In this document: one piece after another, positions 1 to 11,444 of the stretch
Layout: every line of letters begins with the position of its first letter
Numbering within the stretch: the first letter of the stretch is position 1
Assembly: GCA_020226215.1 (NCBI GenBank)
Contig: CM035236.1
Location: 53,877,057 to 53,941,056 of the forward strand
Length of the DNA stretch: 64,000 nt
From: Sindora glabra
Lineage: Eukaryota; Streptophyta; Magnoliopsida; Fabales; Fabaceae
Reading direction: 5' to 3'
Notes under the pieces: generated by a model
What the model was told of the DNA's origin: nothing
Databases searched by the model: none
What the model saw: only the letters and a program-made list of their open reading frames with translations
Program-made: the position numbers and the translations under genes

Positions 1-2079
1 CTTAATTAGATTAGGTTCCTTAGCCACTTTGTGCTTGATTACAACCTAAACACTCCATGAATTATGGTGTCTAAATGGCCCAATGGTTGCAACTCATAGA
101 AAAGGCGTGGAAAATCAAACCTTTTATTCATCATTTAATCCTTATTCTATTATATTTAATATATGTTGAGTTATTTGTTTTAAAATCATGTATTTTATAT
201 TCTTAATTTATGTAAACTTTTGTTTCATATGAATTTTTTGCTTATGTGTAATTGTAGAATCATTGACAATAGATTTAAAACTAAAATGCTTATATGATCT
301 ATATTTTTAGATGATTATTATCATTTATTTTTCTTGTTTGATTATTATTGTCATCTTATTAAAAATTATCATTTATTTTCACTTGATCAATTTCATAAAT
401 TTTTATCTTTTTTTTAATCAATTTTATCTATTTTCCTCTTATCTATGATTTTTGCAATTATTTTGTATAATTGTATAATTGTAAAATTACAATTTTCTAT
501 TATTACCAAATTAATGCAAAATTGCTAAAAGTATATTACAAATTATACAATTATGATATCAAATATTATAATTTTTTTATTTAATTTTGTTAACAAATAT
601 TGAATGTTGTTTGAAATTAAATTTTTTTATCACTCTTTCATTTTTCACTATTAAATTGTTATTTGTATATATTTTATCTATTTTGATATGGATTTATTTG
701 GATAATGAATGCAAATAATTTATCCATTAAAATTGTGTGTTAAACTCATTAAATCTAGTTATTTTAAAGTATGATTGTATTTATTTTTCACTATTAATGC
801 TTAATATAGTATCATTGTGTTTCTTTTCCTTTTCCTATTTTTGGAATTTTTTTGTGGCTAGAAATTGCTAAATCATTGCCGGAGGTGGCTTGCTGTTGAT
901 CCCTGAACCATTGTCATCAATAATTACACTTAATCTTGTGCTATAGTCTACCAATATTGTCAAATAGCATAGTTATCTTATAATTAAGCAAGGACTTTGT
1001 TCTACAACTTTAACCAATTTTTGTGTGGCATGAGCTACACTTTTATAGGTGTGTGAGGTCCACGCACTATTAGAAGCCACTTGGCTTGTATTATTATTTT
1101 TCTACCTATTTGATCTTTTTGTTTGTACATTATTTTTTTAATATTTTTACCATAATAAATATTTATTATATATTTACATTCCTTTTAATTAATTAAAAAT
1201 ATGTTCCAATAAAAGAAAATAATGAAAATTATTAAAAAATTATATATTTTTCTAAATTTCTATAAGTATATTTCACTCTCCTAAAATTATAATTCTAAAA
1301 TGTACACTCTCATAAAGAAGTTAGAAGAAAATTAGAAATATTCATTTTTTTAATTTGTACCAATATTGATAAATATTCAAATTGTAATATGATGCAATAT
1401 AATTTTGATAATCAATATTGGTGTATATTGTTTAGCACCCTTTAGTGGACTAGTCATGTTTTATTTTCAATAATTTTAATCTATCATTTTGAGCTTAATC
1501 TAAATATTGTGATTCTTTTAGGAGACTTATAGGTTAAATTAGATAATTATCATCAAAGTAAAATTATTTATTTTGATTCATAAGTCTTCTAGTTATTAAT
1601 AAATATTTACTAGATTGATTATTTTAATTATTTTACATAATTACCTGCTTAAAAGGAGTAAGTTTATGTTGTAATTGGAAATGAGCTTATTAATTTTTTT
1701 AAAATTATTTCATATAATGACTTACTTAAAGTGGTTATTGCATGTTATAATTAGAAATTGACTTATTAAAGAAAAATATTATTTTTGGATTTCTTTTGTT
1801 ATTGTAAATTTTATCTTTCCAAAGGTTATAATTTTTCAATAATAATATATTATTTAGGTTGGCTTCAATTTTAGAAGGTTTTTTACACACAACATTCTAT
1901 ACCTAAAAGGTAGAATGGAGTGACACTTTATATACTTCTAAATATGGGTGCTAATAAATTTAGAATGCTAAAATTAACATATTACATTTCTAATTATTCT
2001 TTCACAGTTTTTTTTGCAGTGAATAACAATACTACAACTATTAAATTGTTAGATAGTATAAATTGTAAAAGATAAAAGC
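1..2079. other. AT-rich flank without recognisable gene
   Basis: This is low-complexity A/T-rich DNA with stops in all frames. I see no conserved coding block. It may hold the 5' LTR of the copia element that follows: the stretch near 1487-1560 (TTTGAGCTTAAT and onward) weakly resembles the sequence after 16785. I could not delimit an LTR, primer-binding site or target duplication. Confidence 0.5.
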
Positions 2080-2091
2080 AGCGTATAGATT

Positions 2092-2953
2092 TTGCTCGTG
2101 ATATTATAGATCTTGATTTAGCTTTGCATGAAGAAGAACTACCAATGCTTACTCTTAAAACTACTCTGGAGCAGAAAGACTATTATACAAAATAGGAAAT
2201 ATCTAATAGGCTTAATCTCATTGCCATTGAATGATCTGTTTCTAAACATCTATTAGGTGGATTGGCGGAAACAACCAACACTAAAGAATCTATTGATGCC
2301 ATAAGGTAAAGGTATCAAGTATTTAATAATGCTAAACCTGGTTGCGTAATGAAGGAATTGACGATTATGAAGTACGATAACATTAGTGGTGTAAAAGAAT
2401 TTGTCATCAAGGTGTTTTACCTCCAAACCAAATTGAAGAACCTAAAATTTAATTTTCCTAACACCTTTCTTGTCCCAAATGCCTTGAATTCCTTATATAT
2501 AAAATTCAAACAAATTAAAACAACCTATAATACCTTAAGTACACCCTAAACTTTTAATAAGCTCATCACTAAGTGTGTTGCCAAAGAAAAATTGGAAGAA
2601 AAATTAAAATGAGTCTTTTGACCCAATCAAAATCCTTATCTAACAAGAGCTAAACCAATAAGAAAAAGAAACCTAAATTTCATGCTCCAAGGAATAATCA
2701 TTCTAAGTTTTAAGAGGCCTAAAGGCATGATAACAATAATAATACTAGTTATAAGCTATAAGTGGGAGGTCCTAAAGGTTTCATTCATAAGAATGTAGAA
2801 TGTTATCATTGTCATAAAAAAGGTCATAAAAGGAACAAGTGTTATAACTTCAAATCTTGGTTAGAAAAGAAAAAAGGCAATAAGAATAGTAAGCCCTTAT
2901 CCTTAGCTTTTTGTCAATCAAATTTAGTTAACGTCCTAATAGATTCCTTGTAG
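2092..2953 (+). pseudogene. copia gag remnant with CCHC zinc knuckle
   Basis: Reading around the stops gives a UBN2/Retrotran_gag-like polypeptide: a LALHEEELP-like start, a region like LLGGLAETTNTKESIDA, then MKELTIMKYDNISGVKEFV. At about 2798-2840 comes a CX2CX4HX4C knuckle read as CYHCHKKGHKRNKC, the nucleic-acid-binding motif of gag nucleocapsid. The frame is interrupted several times (for example near 2194, 2232, 2306, 2547 and 2610). In an active element this protein would form the particle that packages element RNA. Here it is non-functional. Confidence 0.75.
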
Positions 2954-4204
2954 TTTCATAATGGTTCCATAACTCATGTTGCAATTACTTTGCAAAGTTT
3001 CATAAGCAAAAGGAAATCAAGTGAGAGAGACTCTAAGATTAAAGTACAGAATAATCTTGAAGTTATAGTTGAATGTGTAAGAGATGTTATTTTACATTTA
3101 GAAAGCTTTGTTAAGATTATATTAAATAATATCTTTTACGTACCTTCTTTTAAACATAATTTAATTTTAAATTCTCTTATGGATAAGCTTGGACACAAAT
3201 TTGTCTTTGGAAATGGAAATTTTGATATTTTTAATTGATTTTACCATTCTTAATAATGGTTTATATAGGTTGCTATTAACCATTAATATTCCTTATGCTT
3301 AAATGTTAAAAATGTGGTTTTAAAAAGACCTAGAATTAAGAAAACATTATCAATGTTGTGGCACAAGCAATTAGGACGTATATCTAAGGAATAGATAGGG
3401 AGTTTAATTAGAAAAAATATTCTTCCTTTCCTAGATTTTGATGATTTGAATATATATGTAAGTTATATTAAGGGTAAGTTAACTAAGACTAAAAATGAAG
3501 GTGTCACTCATAATTTTAATCTTTTAAAGATAGTTCATACTAATGTATCTAGATATACTCTCTCACTATTTATGGCTATCATTATTTTATCACATTTATT
3601 AATGACTTTTCTTGATATAGCTATCTTTATTTGATAAATAAAAAATCTAGTATACTTAAGAAATTTAAAATTTTTAAAATTGAGGTTGAAAAATAATTAG
3701 GAAAAGTCATGAAAATTATGAGATCTGATTGAGATAGTATGCAACTATTTGCTAAGTTTTTATAAAAATATGAAATTGTTCCACAGTATATCATGTTTGA
3801 TAGTCCTAAGCAAAATAAGATCGTAAAAAGGTGCAATCGAACTCTTAAGGACATAATGAAAGGCATGACAAGTGAAATTAATTTACTTGAACTTGTACAT
3901 CCCTAATCAAGTTTCTTATAAGTCAATACCCAAAACACTTTTTAAACTATGGAATAGTAGAAAATCTAGCTTAAATCATTTCTGGGTTTGGAGTTATCCT
4001 TTTAAGATAAAGATTTATGATTTATCGATAAAGAAACTTAATTCAAGATCTATTTATTGTTACTTCATAAGGCATCTAGATCGTGTAAAAAGATACAAGT
4101 TTTACTACCTTACAAGATGTATAAAAATAGTTAAGCCTATGACTACTAAATTTCATAAGCTTAATTTTGATTTATCACCAGATCTAGGGTATATTGAAAC
4201 ATAA
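2954..4204 (+). pseudogene. copia protease / integrase remnant
   Basis: Near 3130-3235 the translation IFYVPSFKHNLILNSLMDKL matches the end of copia aspartic proteases. At 3355-3480 an LWHKQLG-like start and the downstream block match the GAG-pre-integrase zinc region. At 3530-3634 LLKIVHTNVSRYTLS-like sequence matches the start of the integrase core. At 3805-3870 a KRCNRTLKDIMKGM-like block matches the core end. At 3872-4204 the chromodomain-less integrase C-terminus follows (SIPKTLFKLWNSRKSSLNHF, then KKLNSRSIYCYFI). Stops and shifts occur throughout, so no functional integrase can be made. Confidence 0.75.
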
Positions 4205-4539
4205 AATGAGCTAGCTTTCATCACTATTCTACTAATTTTACCTTGTCAAAGTGTTATTCCTCCACCTATTTATGTTAAAACATAAAATGATTAAAATGTT
4301 TAGCTTGACTAAAATGTAAAGCCTTTTTCAGTTGTTCCTATTAATGATCCTCAACTTACTTAACCCATAGAGTAGATCCTAATTAGAAAGTTAATTAAAC
4401 AAATGAGAGCAATAATTTGAAATTATTATGTTTATCTTGGAGAGAATGATATAGCATTAGGGATGTTATTGTTCTAATTATATACAATTAAGCATTAAAC
4501 ATTCAATAATCAAATTTATGGATAAACATTATGAATGAA

Positions 4540-6046
4540 GAAATTCAATCTATGATCAATAATGAAGTGTGAAAACTTATTGAGCTTCCATAGAATTGTA
4601 AGACAATTGACTACAAATGAGTATATAAGACTAAGATTCAAGTGGTAAAATTGAACAATTTAAAGTAAGATTAGTAGCTAAAGGTTTCACTTAAAGGAAG
4701 TGAATTGACTATGTTGATACCTTCTTGCTAGTATTTTCTAAAGATTCATTCAGGATTATTTTAGCTTTCACATTTTAATTTAAAGATTCACTAGATAAAT
4801 GTTAAAATAACTATTCAAAATGGTGAACTTGTAAAATATGTATACATGAAACAACCTGAGATGTTTTAGATAAATGGATTTGAGTATATGGTATACAAGT
4901 TATGAAAATTAACATATGGTTTAAAATAGGCATCCTAGTAATGCTATTTGAAGTTTGATGAGTTGGTCACACTTGTGGGCTTTACTAAACATAAGGTTGA
5001 TCAGTGTATTTATTTCAAAGTCAATAGGAATAGTTTCATTTTCATTATCTCGTACATCAATAATATTCTATTAGCAAGCAACACTCTAGCATTATTACAT
5101 AACACTAAACAAATGTTGTTTGGAGCTTTTAACATGAAGGGTCTTAGTGAAGCCTAATTTATTTTACTGATCCAAATTCATAAAGATAAAACTTGTAACT
5201 TATTAGGATTATCTCAAAGAGCATATATTAATAGGATTCCTGAGCTATTTGAAATGTATGCCCTTAAAGTTAAGATGATCCATTTTTCAAATGTGATAAG
5301 TTTAGCAACAAATAATGCCTAACAAATGAGGCAAAGAAATAGTTAATGTAAAACGTTCCTTATGAGTAGGAAGTTTAATGTATGCCTAAGTTTACACCAA
5401 ACCAAATTTAGCTTTTGTAGATAGTTTTCTTGACAAATATTTATCTAACCTTGGAAGAAATCATTTGCATGCTGCCAAGAAAATTATGAGACGTTTGCAA
5501 AAGACCAAAAATCATATGCTTGTCTATAAGAAAATTAATAACCTCAAAGTAATTAGGTATACAAACTAAAATTTTTGTTGAATGCTCCAATGATTTAAAA
5601 TCTAATTTAGGTTACATCTTTATGATAGTTGGAGGTACGACATCCTTAAAAAATGTTAAGCAAACATTGACAGTTTCTTCCACCATGCAAGTAGAATACA
5701 CTACTTCTTATAGTGCTGCTTCGCAAGTTGTTTGGTTAAGTTATTTCATTTTAAGATTATAAATTATTGATTTTATTGCTAGATCATTTAGATCATTAAA
5801 ACTTTATTGTGATAATAGTGTTACATTTTTCGTTATTAAAAATAATAAAAATTCTTATTGATCCAAGCATTTAAAGTTGAAATACCTCATGTCAAAGATG
5901 TAGTGAAAAAAGAGGACATAATGATAGAGCACATTCATACAAATACTATGTTAGTAGATTTTATAATTAAAGGACTTAGGTTTACAATTTTTAAAAAATA
6001 TGTTAAGAATATAGGAATTGTAGGTTCTTTTGATGTCTTTGGTTAA
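4540..6046 (+). pseudogene. copia reverse transcriptase / RNase H remnant
   Basis: At 4948-5157 the translation GFTKHKVDQCIYF and then YINNILLASN corresponds to the RT palm. The catalytic box, normally YVDD, reads YINN, so both metal-binding aspartates are asparagine (GAT to AAT). Downstream, LSQRAYINRI-like, HLHAAKKIMRRLQKTKNHML (5464-5520) and VEYTTSYSAASQVVWL-like blocks follow the RT-connection and RNase H order, ending near 6046. Several stops precede and follow the RT block. The loss of both aspartates means the enzyme would be inactive even if the frame were open. Confidence 0.8.
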
Positions 6047-6220
6047 TGGAAGTTATTTCCATTTATATGACCATTTTTTATGTAATCTTTTGATATGTTC
6101 CTTTGTTATATCTTCATGCATGCTTATTGGTACATTAATTATAAATTTATATTATCTTGTTGATGCATGCATCATATGATTATATTGTACCTAGATTGTT
6201 ATAATTTTGTAGAGCTAAGA

Positions 6221-6230
6221 CTCATTCCTG
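6221..6230. repeat. Left target-site duplication of the MULE
   Basis: CTCATTCCTG directly precedes the element. The copy at 16784-16793 reads CTCATTCTTG, a 9 of 10 match. Mutator-like elements usually make 8-11 bp duplications (commonly 9). One or two bases overlap the terminal GGGCAA, so the exact edge is uncertain by 1-2 bp. Confidence 0.8.
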
Positions 6231-6460
6231 GGCAATTTGATCGAAAGCCTTGACGTACGAAAAGTAATTCTCCGTTTGCTGCGCCGTAAAAACTAATTAC
6301 CGAAACACTTAATTTTTTTTAAATACTTTTTGAATCACGGCAGTTGGCAGGCCGTGATTCAGGTTTATTTTTTTTATATTTTTTTTTAATCTCGAGTGTT
6401 GGCATCCCATGATTCAGTTATATTTTTACTGAATCACGGGCAGCTGTGATTGATTTTTTT
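6231..6460. repeat. MULE left terminal inverted repeat and subterminal zone
   Basis: This region pairs, with divergence, with the reverse complement of about 16640-16784. Shared blocks include GGGCAA at the tip, an AATTC..GTTT..CTGCGCC block (about 6263-6285 on this side) and ACCGAAACACTTA (6299-6311). Inside it lie CACG/CGTG dyads at 6331-6361 and a weaker one around 6430-6450. Terminal dyads of this sort are plausible transposase-binding or promoter sites. That role is inferred. Confidence 0.7.
6331..6361. repeat. Perfect 11-bp dyad in left subterminal region
   Basis: TGAATCACGGC (6331-6341) and GCCGTGATTCA (6351-6361) are exact inverted copies separated by 9 bp. The same CGTGATTCA word recurs near 6390-6450 and, inverted, in the right terminus near 16685-16696. 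Confidence 0.85.
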
Positions 6461-6649
6461 AGTTATTTTTTAATTTGTTATTTAATTTAAATTCAATTTT
6501 TTCAATTTGGAATTACTTTATATTTTTTAATTATTTATATTTTGTGACCTTTAATTTTGATAATTTGTACTTGATTTAATTTTTTATATTTTAGAATTTT
6601 TTATATTAATTAAGTAATGCTCTAAACTATAAGAAAAAATTATTAAAAA

Positions 6650-7250
6650 TTTATATTTTACAATGTTTTAATTCTTGTTTAAAAATAAAAAAATTACATC
6701 ATTAGATAAAATATTTAATTAATTATGAAAATTAATGTATGTTAAAGTGATAAAAAGAATTGCATCATTAAATAAAATATTTAATTAATTATGAAAAATA
6801 ATATATGTTAAATTTAGATAAAAAATCACACCATTAGATAAAATATTTAATTATGAAATATATGATAAATTAATTCAATTGTATAACAACAAGAAAATAA
6901 ATTGTAGTAAAATTATATTATTCAATATATTGTGACTTTGAACTTAAAAAAATAGGAATGAAATATTTATATTTTACAATGTTTTAATTCTTGTTTAAAA
7001 ATAAAAAAATTACATCATTAGATAAAATATTTAATTAATTATGAAAATTAATGTATGTTAAAGTGATAAAAAGAATTGCATCATTAAATAAAATATTTAA
7101 TTAATTATGAAAAATAATATATGTTAAATTTAGATAAAAAATCACACCATTAGATAAAATATTTAATTATGAAATATATGATAAATTAATTCAATTGTAT
7201 AACAACAAGAAAATAAATTGTAGTAAAATTATATTATTCAATATATATAT
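6650..7250. repeat. Near-identical direct duplication, period 316 bp
   Basis: The sequence from about 6650 to 6934 recurs almost unchanged from about 6966 to 7250, including the words ACAATGTTTTAATTCTTG and CAACAAGAAAATAAATTGTA. Anchors at 6665/6981 and 6901/7217 both give an offset of 316. The copies look far more alike than the MULE ends do, so the duplication is younger than the insertion. No coding potential was seen. Confidence 0.9.
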
Positions 7251-7833
7251 AATAGATTAGATGAAATGAGAAAAAATAATATGTGGATTGAAAAATCTTG
7301 AAAAAATCCTAATTGGGATATTTTTATTTAAAAATAATATTTAAAAAATATTAACAATAAAAAAGAATAAAATTTGAATAAATAAAATTTAATTTAATGT
7401 TACGTGTTAGTCTTAAGAATAAAATACACAATTAATTAATTTTAATATTAAAATTTTAATTCACTTAGAATACTTATATAAAATATCTAAGTATTCCCCG
7501 CAGGTGTGATAGTCTAATAAAGATCTAATTGTTGATATTTTAAATTTTAGTGTGATAGTTTCTATTGAAGATTTTAATTAATAATTAATAATTTAATTTA
7601 CTATCTAAATTTTGTATAATATACATAACATAATAAAATTGATAACTACCAAAAAATCAATGGAACAATTAAAATCTCAATAAATATAAATTTTAGCTGA
7701 TTCTTTCATAGTTTTATTCTGGGGAAGATTTAAATTGTAAAATTAAATCCTTGAAAAATATTTTATCAATGGGTGATGTATATATCCATTAACAAATTTT
7801 TAACAAATTTTGACCAATATACATAACGCAGAA

Positions 7834-8000
7834 AATCATTTTCCCCACACACTTCGCCGCTAAAACATATTCCGCAAATGCTTAATAATTTTTTTATTAA
7901 AATATTTTTGTTGGTTACGGAAGGGGGGTTCCAAGACCAAAGTAGTCCGTGACCCTTTTTTATTTTCTTTTTAATTTATTATCCCGTGACTTTTTTCTTT
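7834..8000. repeat. Second, internal copy of a MULE-type terminus
   Basis: The segment CGCCGCTAAAACATATTCCG (7856-7875) followed by CAAATGCTTAATAATTTTTT resembles the left terminus GCGCCGTAAAAACTAATTACC followed by GAAACACTTAATTTTTTTT. It is likewise followed by TACGG and CCGTGAC words (about 7916-7990). It could be the terminus of a nested related MULE or a duplicated end. No separate target duplication was identified for it. Confidence 0.55.
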
Positions 8001-8790
8001 TTTTAATTTTTTCGTGGTTATGTTGTAATATTTTTTTAACATATAAATAATTTTTATTAACTTCAAAATACTGAAATAATGTAATCAATATTTAATAATA
8101 ATATTATGATATCATTAATAAAAGTAAAAATAGTATAATAGTTATTATTTATTTAATATCTAATAATACTATTATTATTTAAATATTAATTGATTACATA
8201 ATAATTATTTTAAAAAAATAAGGTTATTACTTCTTCAAAATTAAAAATTAACAATTTTCTAGTCAAAGTATTTATCATTACTCTATGAATGTTAATCTGT
8301 TTTAAAAGTTTATTTATAGAAAAGAATAATCGAGTAAAATATTGTCATGTTATTAATATAATTTAGTAGCAGAATAATATTAATTTTTTGTTATGCTAAA
8401 AAGTTTTTAACGGCATTATAGTTACTATTAAAATGGCAGTTGTTTATTGTTTAGTAATATTGTACTAATATTATTAATTATTAGTAACTTGGAAAAATTT
8501 TAATATTAAAAATGGTAGCTATTAAAAATATTCCAACATTATCAATATAAGTTAATATATTATAATATTTATTATTTATTTAATATGTAAGAACATTATT
8601 TATTTATTAAATAAACATAAGTATTACTATTGATGTGTAATAATAATTATTAGATTGGTTTGAGTTAATAGATAAGTGTGGAGACAATATTCAATTTGTG
8701 TAGTTTATTTACAAATTTGAACATTATGATAAATGAAAAATGAGACAGAATTAATTCTGGACAGAAGAATGAATGAATGAATTAAATTAT
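8001..8790. other. AT-rich non-coding part of the MULE
   Basis: This is A/T-rich sequence between the internal terminus-like block and the 3' end of the PMD pseudogene. No open frame or repeat of note was seen. It probably represents the 3' flank of the PMD gene. Confidence 0.5.
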
Positions 8791-8828
8791 TAAATTAGCT
8801 ATAAAAGTTTTGTACAGTAATAAAATAA

Positions 8829-11240
8829 TCAGCTATCAAAGTAATGACTCCTAGTCCCACATCGAGGGCGTCGCCTTGCTCGTCGCGGTCGTTGAACAAG
8901 GGATTGCTGCTATTCATCTCCATCGTCACCCTCATCGGAGTCTGTTTGAGTGGGGTTGGCATGACCCGTGGTAAGTGGAATAGGATTTTGTGGGGTAAAA
9001 AATCCTTGTTGCTGATGCGATGTGGATCCACAGGCGTACTCAAATGTAAATGCAAGCGGCTCAGATAAAAACGCCGTCAGAGAACTCGGGACTCGCTAGT
9101 GTGGGGGTGATGGCGATGGCGTGAAGAACGATGATGGGCCAGTATCTCCACCTGCCATGAAATGTGACGAGGGCATGTATGTAGATGGACCTAGACCTCT
9201 TGCATCGGGCTGCATCCAGCGAGGGACGTAGCTGGAGGGGACATCCGCCGATGGCATCGATCAATGACCATAATGTGCTCTGTCATCGTCATCATCAGGT
9301 CCAGGCAAAATAGGATCCCTAAAAGATAAAAAGCCATGGCCCTTTCTACCACGCTTAGGCTCAGGGATAGGTGGTCTCGATAATTCGTCTACAGGAAGAG
9401 CTGGCTGAGAAGCTGTCATGTCTCGATGCTCACCCAACGCACGCAGGATGCGATCACAATCCCGGTCCACTGTCTCCCTAAATTGGTTGTACCCGATAGT
9501 TGGAGGATCCTCGACGCTCAGCGTACGTAGTCTCTCAGCAACATCGGCCTACATGATAAGTAAAAATAAGTACAGTGTGTCAAATTATATTATAATATTT
9601 TGAAGAAGTTATAAATTATATTATGAAGGATGAATGATTACCACAAATCCTGGACCACCGCTAGCTGGATGAATCCATCGTCTCGTGTGTGTCCAATACC
9701 ATAACATGTAGCCCGAGCTACGATGAAGAGCATCAGTCTCCATCTCAGTCAATGAAAGTGTGGCTCGCCATGCATCCTAAGCACTAATGTAGACCATGTG
9801 TTCTTGCCGCCAATCCTTCGATGTTTTTCCTCGAAGCTGTAAGGTATGACAAGAACCAAGATTGAATGGCTCCTGTGGGATTGGTTGCTGCTTACCAAAC
9901 TGGCGAAGAACACGATCTGCATGGTGCCATTCCACGATGTGGAAGCATATGATCGGGACTGAAGCCAACCATATATCAAGTGAGATGAGGCAATACTCAA
10001 GCACAAGCTGCTGGACATTATCCATATCATAAGGCCGCCAAATAATCTGCACTAAGTAAATGAAAGATAAATAAGCATGTAATTACATATGAGACAGTCA
10101 ATTTAGATACAACAAAGCAAGCCATAATTAACCTCTTCAGCCTTTATCTGATCAAGCAATATTCTGAATTGCCGTAGGGCATTTGTTGGAAGCCGCTGAG
10201 GCAATCTGGTATTCTTCCACCTGTGAGAGTTGCAAAATGTATATTATTTTCTATGCATAACTTAATACTAATAGGGGAAATACATTAAATAAAAATATAA
10301 AAAAATGGCCCACATCTGAAGCCCAATGGTGGTAGCACAGGGTAAATGTCTAGACGGGGATATGGATACGGAGGTGCCATCGGTGCTAGAGTGGGAAATC
10401 GATCCCACACCCATAGATGTAGAAGATGCAAACATCCACCGATGTTTACCTCGTCAGGGTTGGTGGTCGTGCACAATTCTCTATACAAGCATGCAAGAAC
10501 CGTTGATCCCCAACTGAACCGTCCAGTACCAGCGAAGTTTGCTAGTAGGGGTAGATACATCAACAACACTCTATGGCCTGAAATGTCAGGCATGAGATAT
10601 CCGCCGATGAGTCTCAAAATGTAGGCACACGTGAAGCATTGTATTTGTTCGTCATCTGCATCTGCTGGCAAGTGTCCAAAATTCACTGCTAGCCAAGGGA
10701 TGCTCAGGTGCTGCCCTTGTAAACACTCATCGGGTGATATAACCCCAAGAAGATCCTCGCACATCACCCGCTAGTCATATCCAGTGTACCTGGAGACAAG
10801 AACGCCCTCGCACGGTAAACCCAGCTGGATGGCGACATCTTGTAGTGTAATTGTGCACTCCCCACAAGTGGTGTGGAAAGTGTGTGTCTCTAGCCGCCAT
10901 CGCTCCACTAATGCAGAAATGAGCGCTGCATTCAACTCAACATGGCCAAGACGACTGACACCGTAGAAACCAGCCTGCTGAAGATATGAGACAATGGCAA
11001 CTGGTAGATCAAAGAGACGACCCACATGTGCGACACGTCGTAACCTGAAGAGTCGATCCGCTTGAAAAGAAAAATACCAAATCATAATGTGGTAAGAGTT
11101 TAAAAATCATAAAATGCATAACCATACATTACTAAACTTACATGACCTAGCCAAATGGCCTATGAGATATGTCTAGACTATAAGTACAAAAGGGACTCGT
11201 CATCGGGACCAGGTGTGACAACACGACGCTGACCGGCCAT
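8829..11240 (-). pseudogene. Plant mobile domain (PMD, MAIN/MAIL-like) pseudogene
   Basis: Read on the minus strand, this is a five-exon gene with ATG at 11240-11238 (MAGQRRVVTPGPDDESLLYL). Approximate exons are 11240-11142, 11060-10305, 10222-10133, 10051-9642 and 9548-8829, mostly joined by GT and AG signals. The joins of exons 1/2 and 2/3 are imperfect. The second exon holds the PMD core (FDLPVAIVSYLQQAGFYGVS, TLQDVAIQLGLPCEGVLVSR, PWLAVNFGHLPADADDEQIQ). The last exon ends in an acidic, Pro/Ser- and Arg-rich tail. Premature stops lie in exon 1 (two, both expected Gln), after YTGYD (expected Trp), after VYISA (expected Trp) and after RAHYGH. Host PMD proteins (MAIN, MAIL1) act in nuclear gene silencing. 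This copy belongs to the MULE and is dead. Confidence 0.82.
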
Positions 11241-11444
11241 TACAATCGAGAGGTATGATATCTGCCACATTGGAATAATTTAGTTAATTACACAAAAGTA
11301 TGCATTTAAACATAGTTATTATCCAAAGTAAGTGACCTAATAAGGTATTAGGGGATACTCATGCTGACGTATTATACTTGTCAGTGTGTTCATTAATTTG
11401 TTGCTATTTATGACCTCAATATCAACAACCAATAGGGTATGCAC

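Larger units (their letters stand above)
2080..6046 (+). mobile_element. Degenerate Ty1/copia retrotransposon, internal region
   Basis: Successive plus-strand fragments follow the copia order gag, protease, integrase, reverse transcriptase, RNase H. The fragments are separated by frequent stops and small shifts, so the element is an old, inactive copy. The integrase-before-RT order separates it from Ty3/gypsy. No LTR pair, primer-binding site or polypurine tract could be fixed. The 3' flank is interrupted at 6230 by the MULE, whose far side (16785 onward) resumes the pre-insertion sequence, so the copia copy is the older of the two. Confidence 0.85.

Noticed and set aside
8829..11240. PMD gene as a functional host MAIN/MAIL gene
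   Set aside because: It lies inside a MULE with a target duplication and has at least five in-frame stops across its exons.
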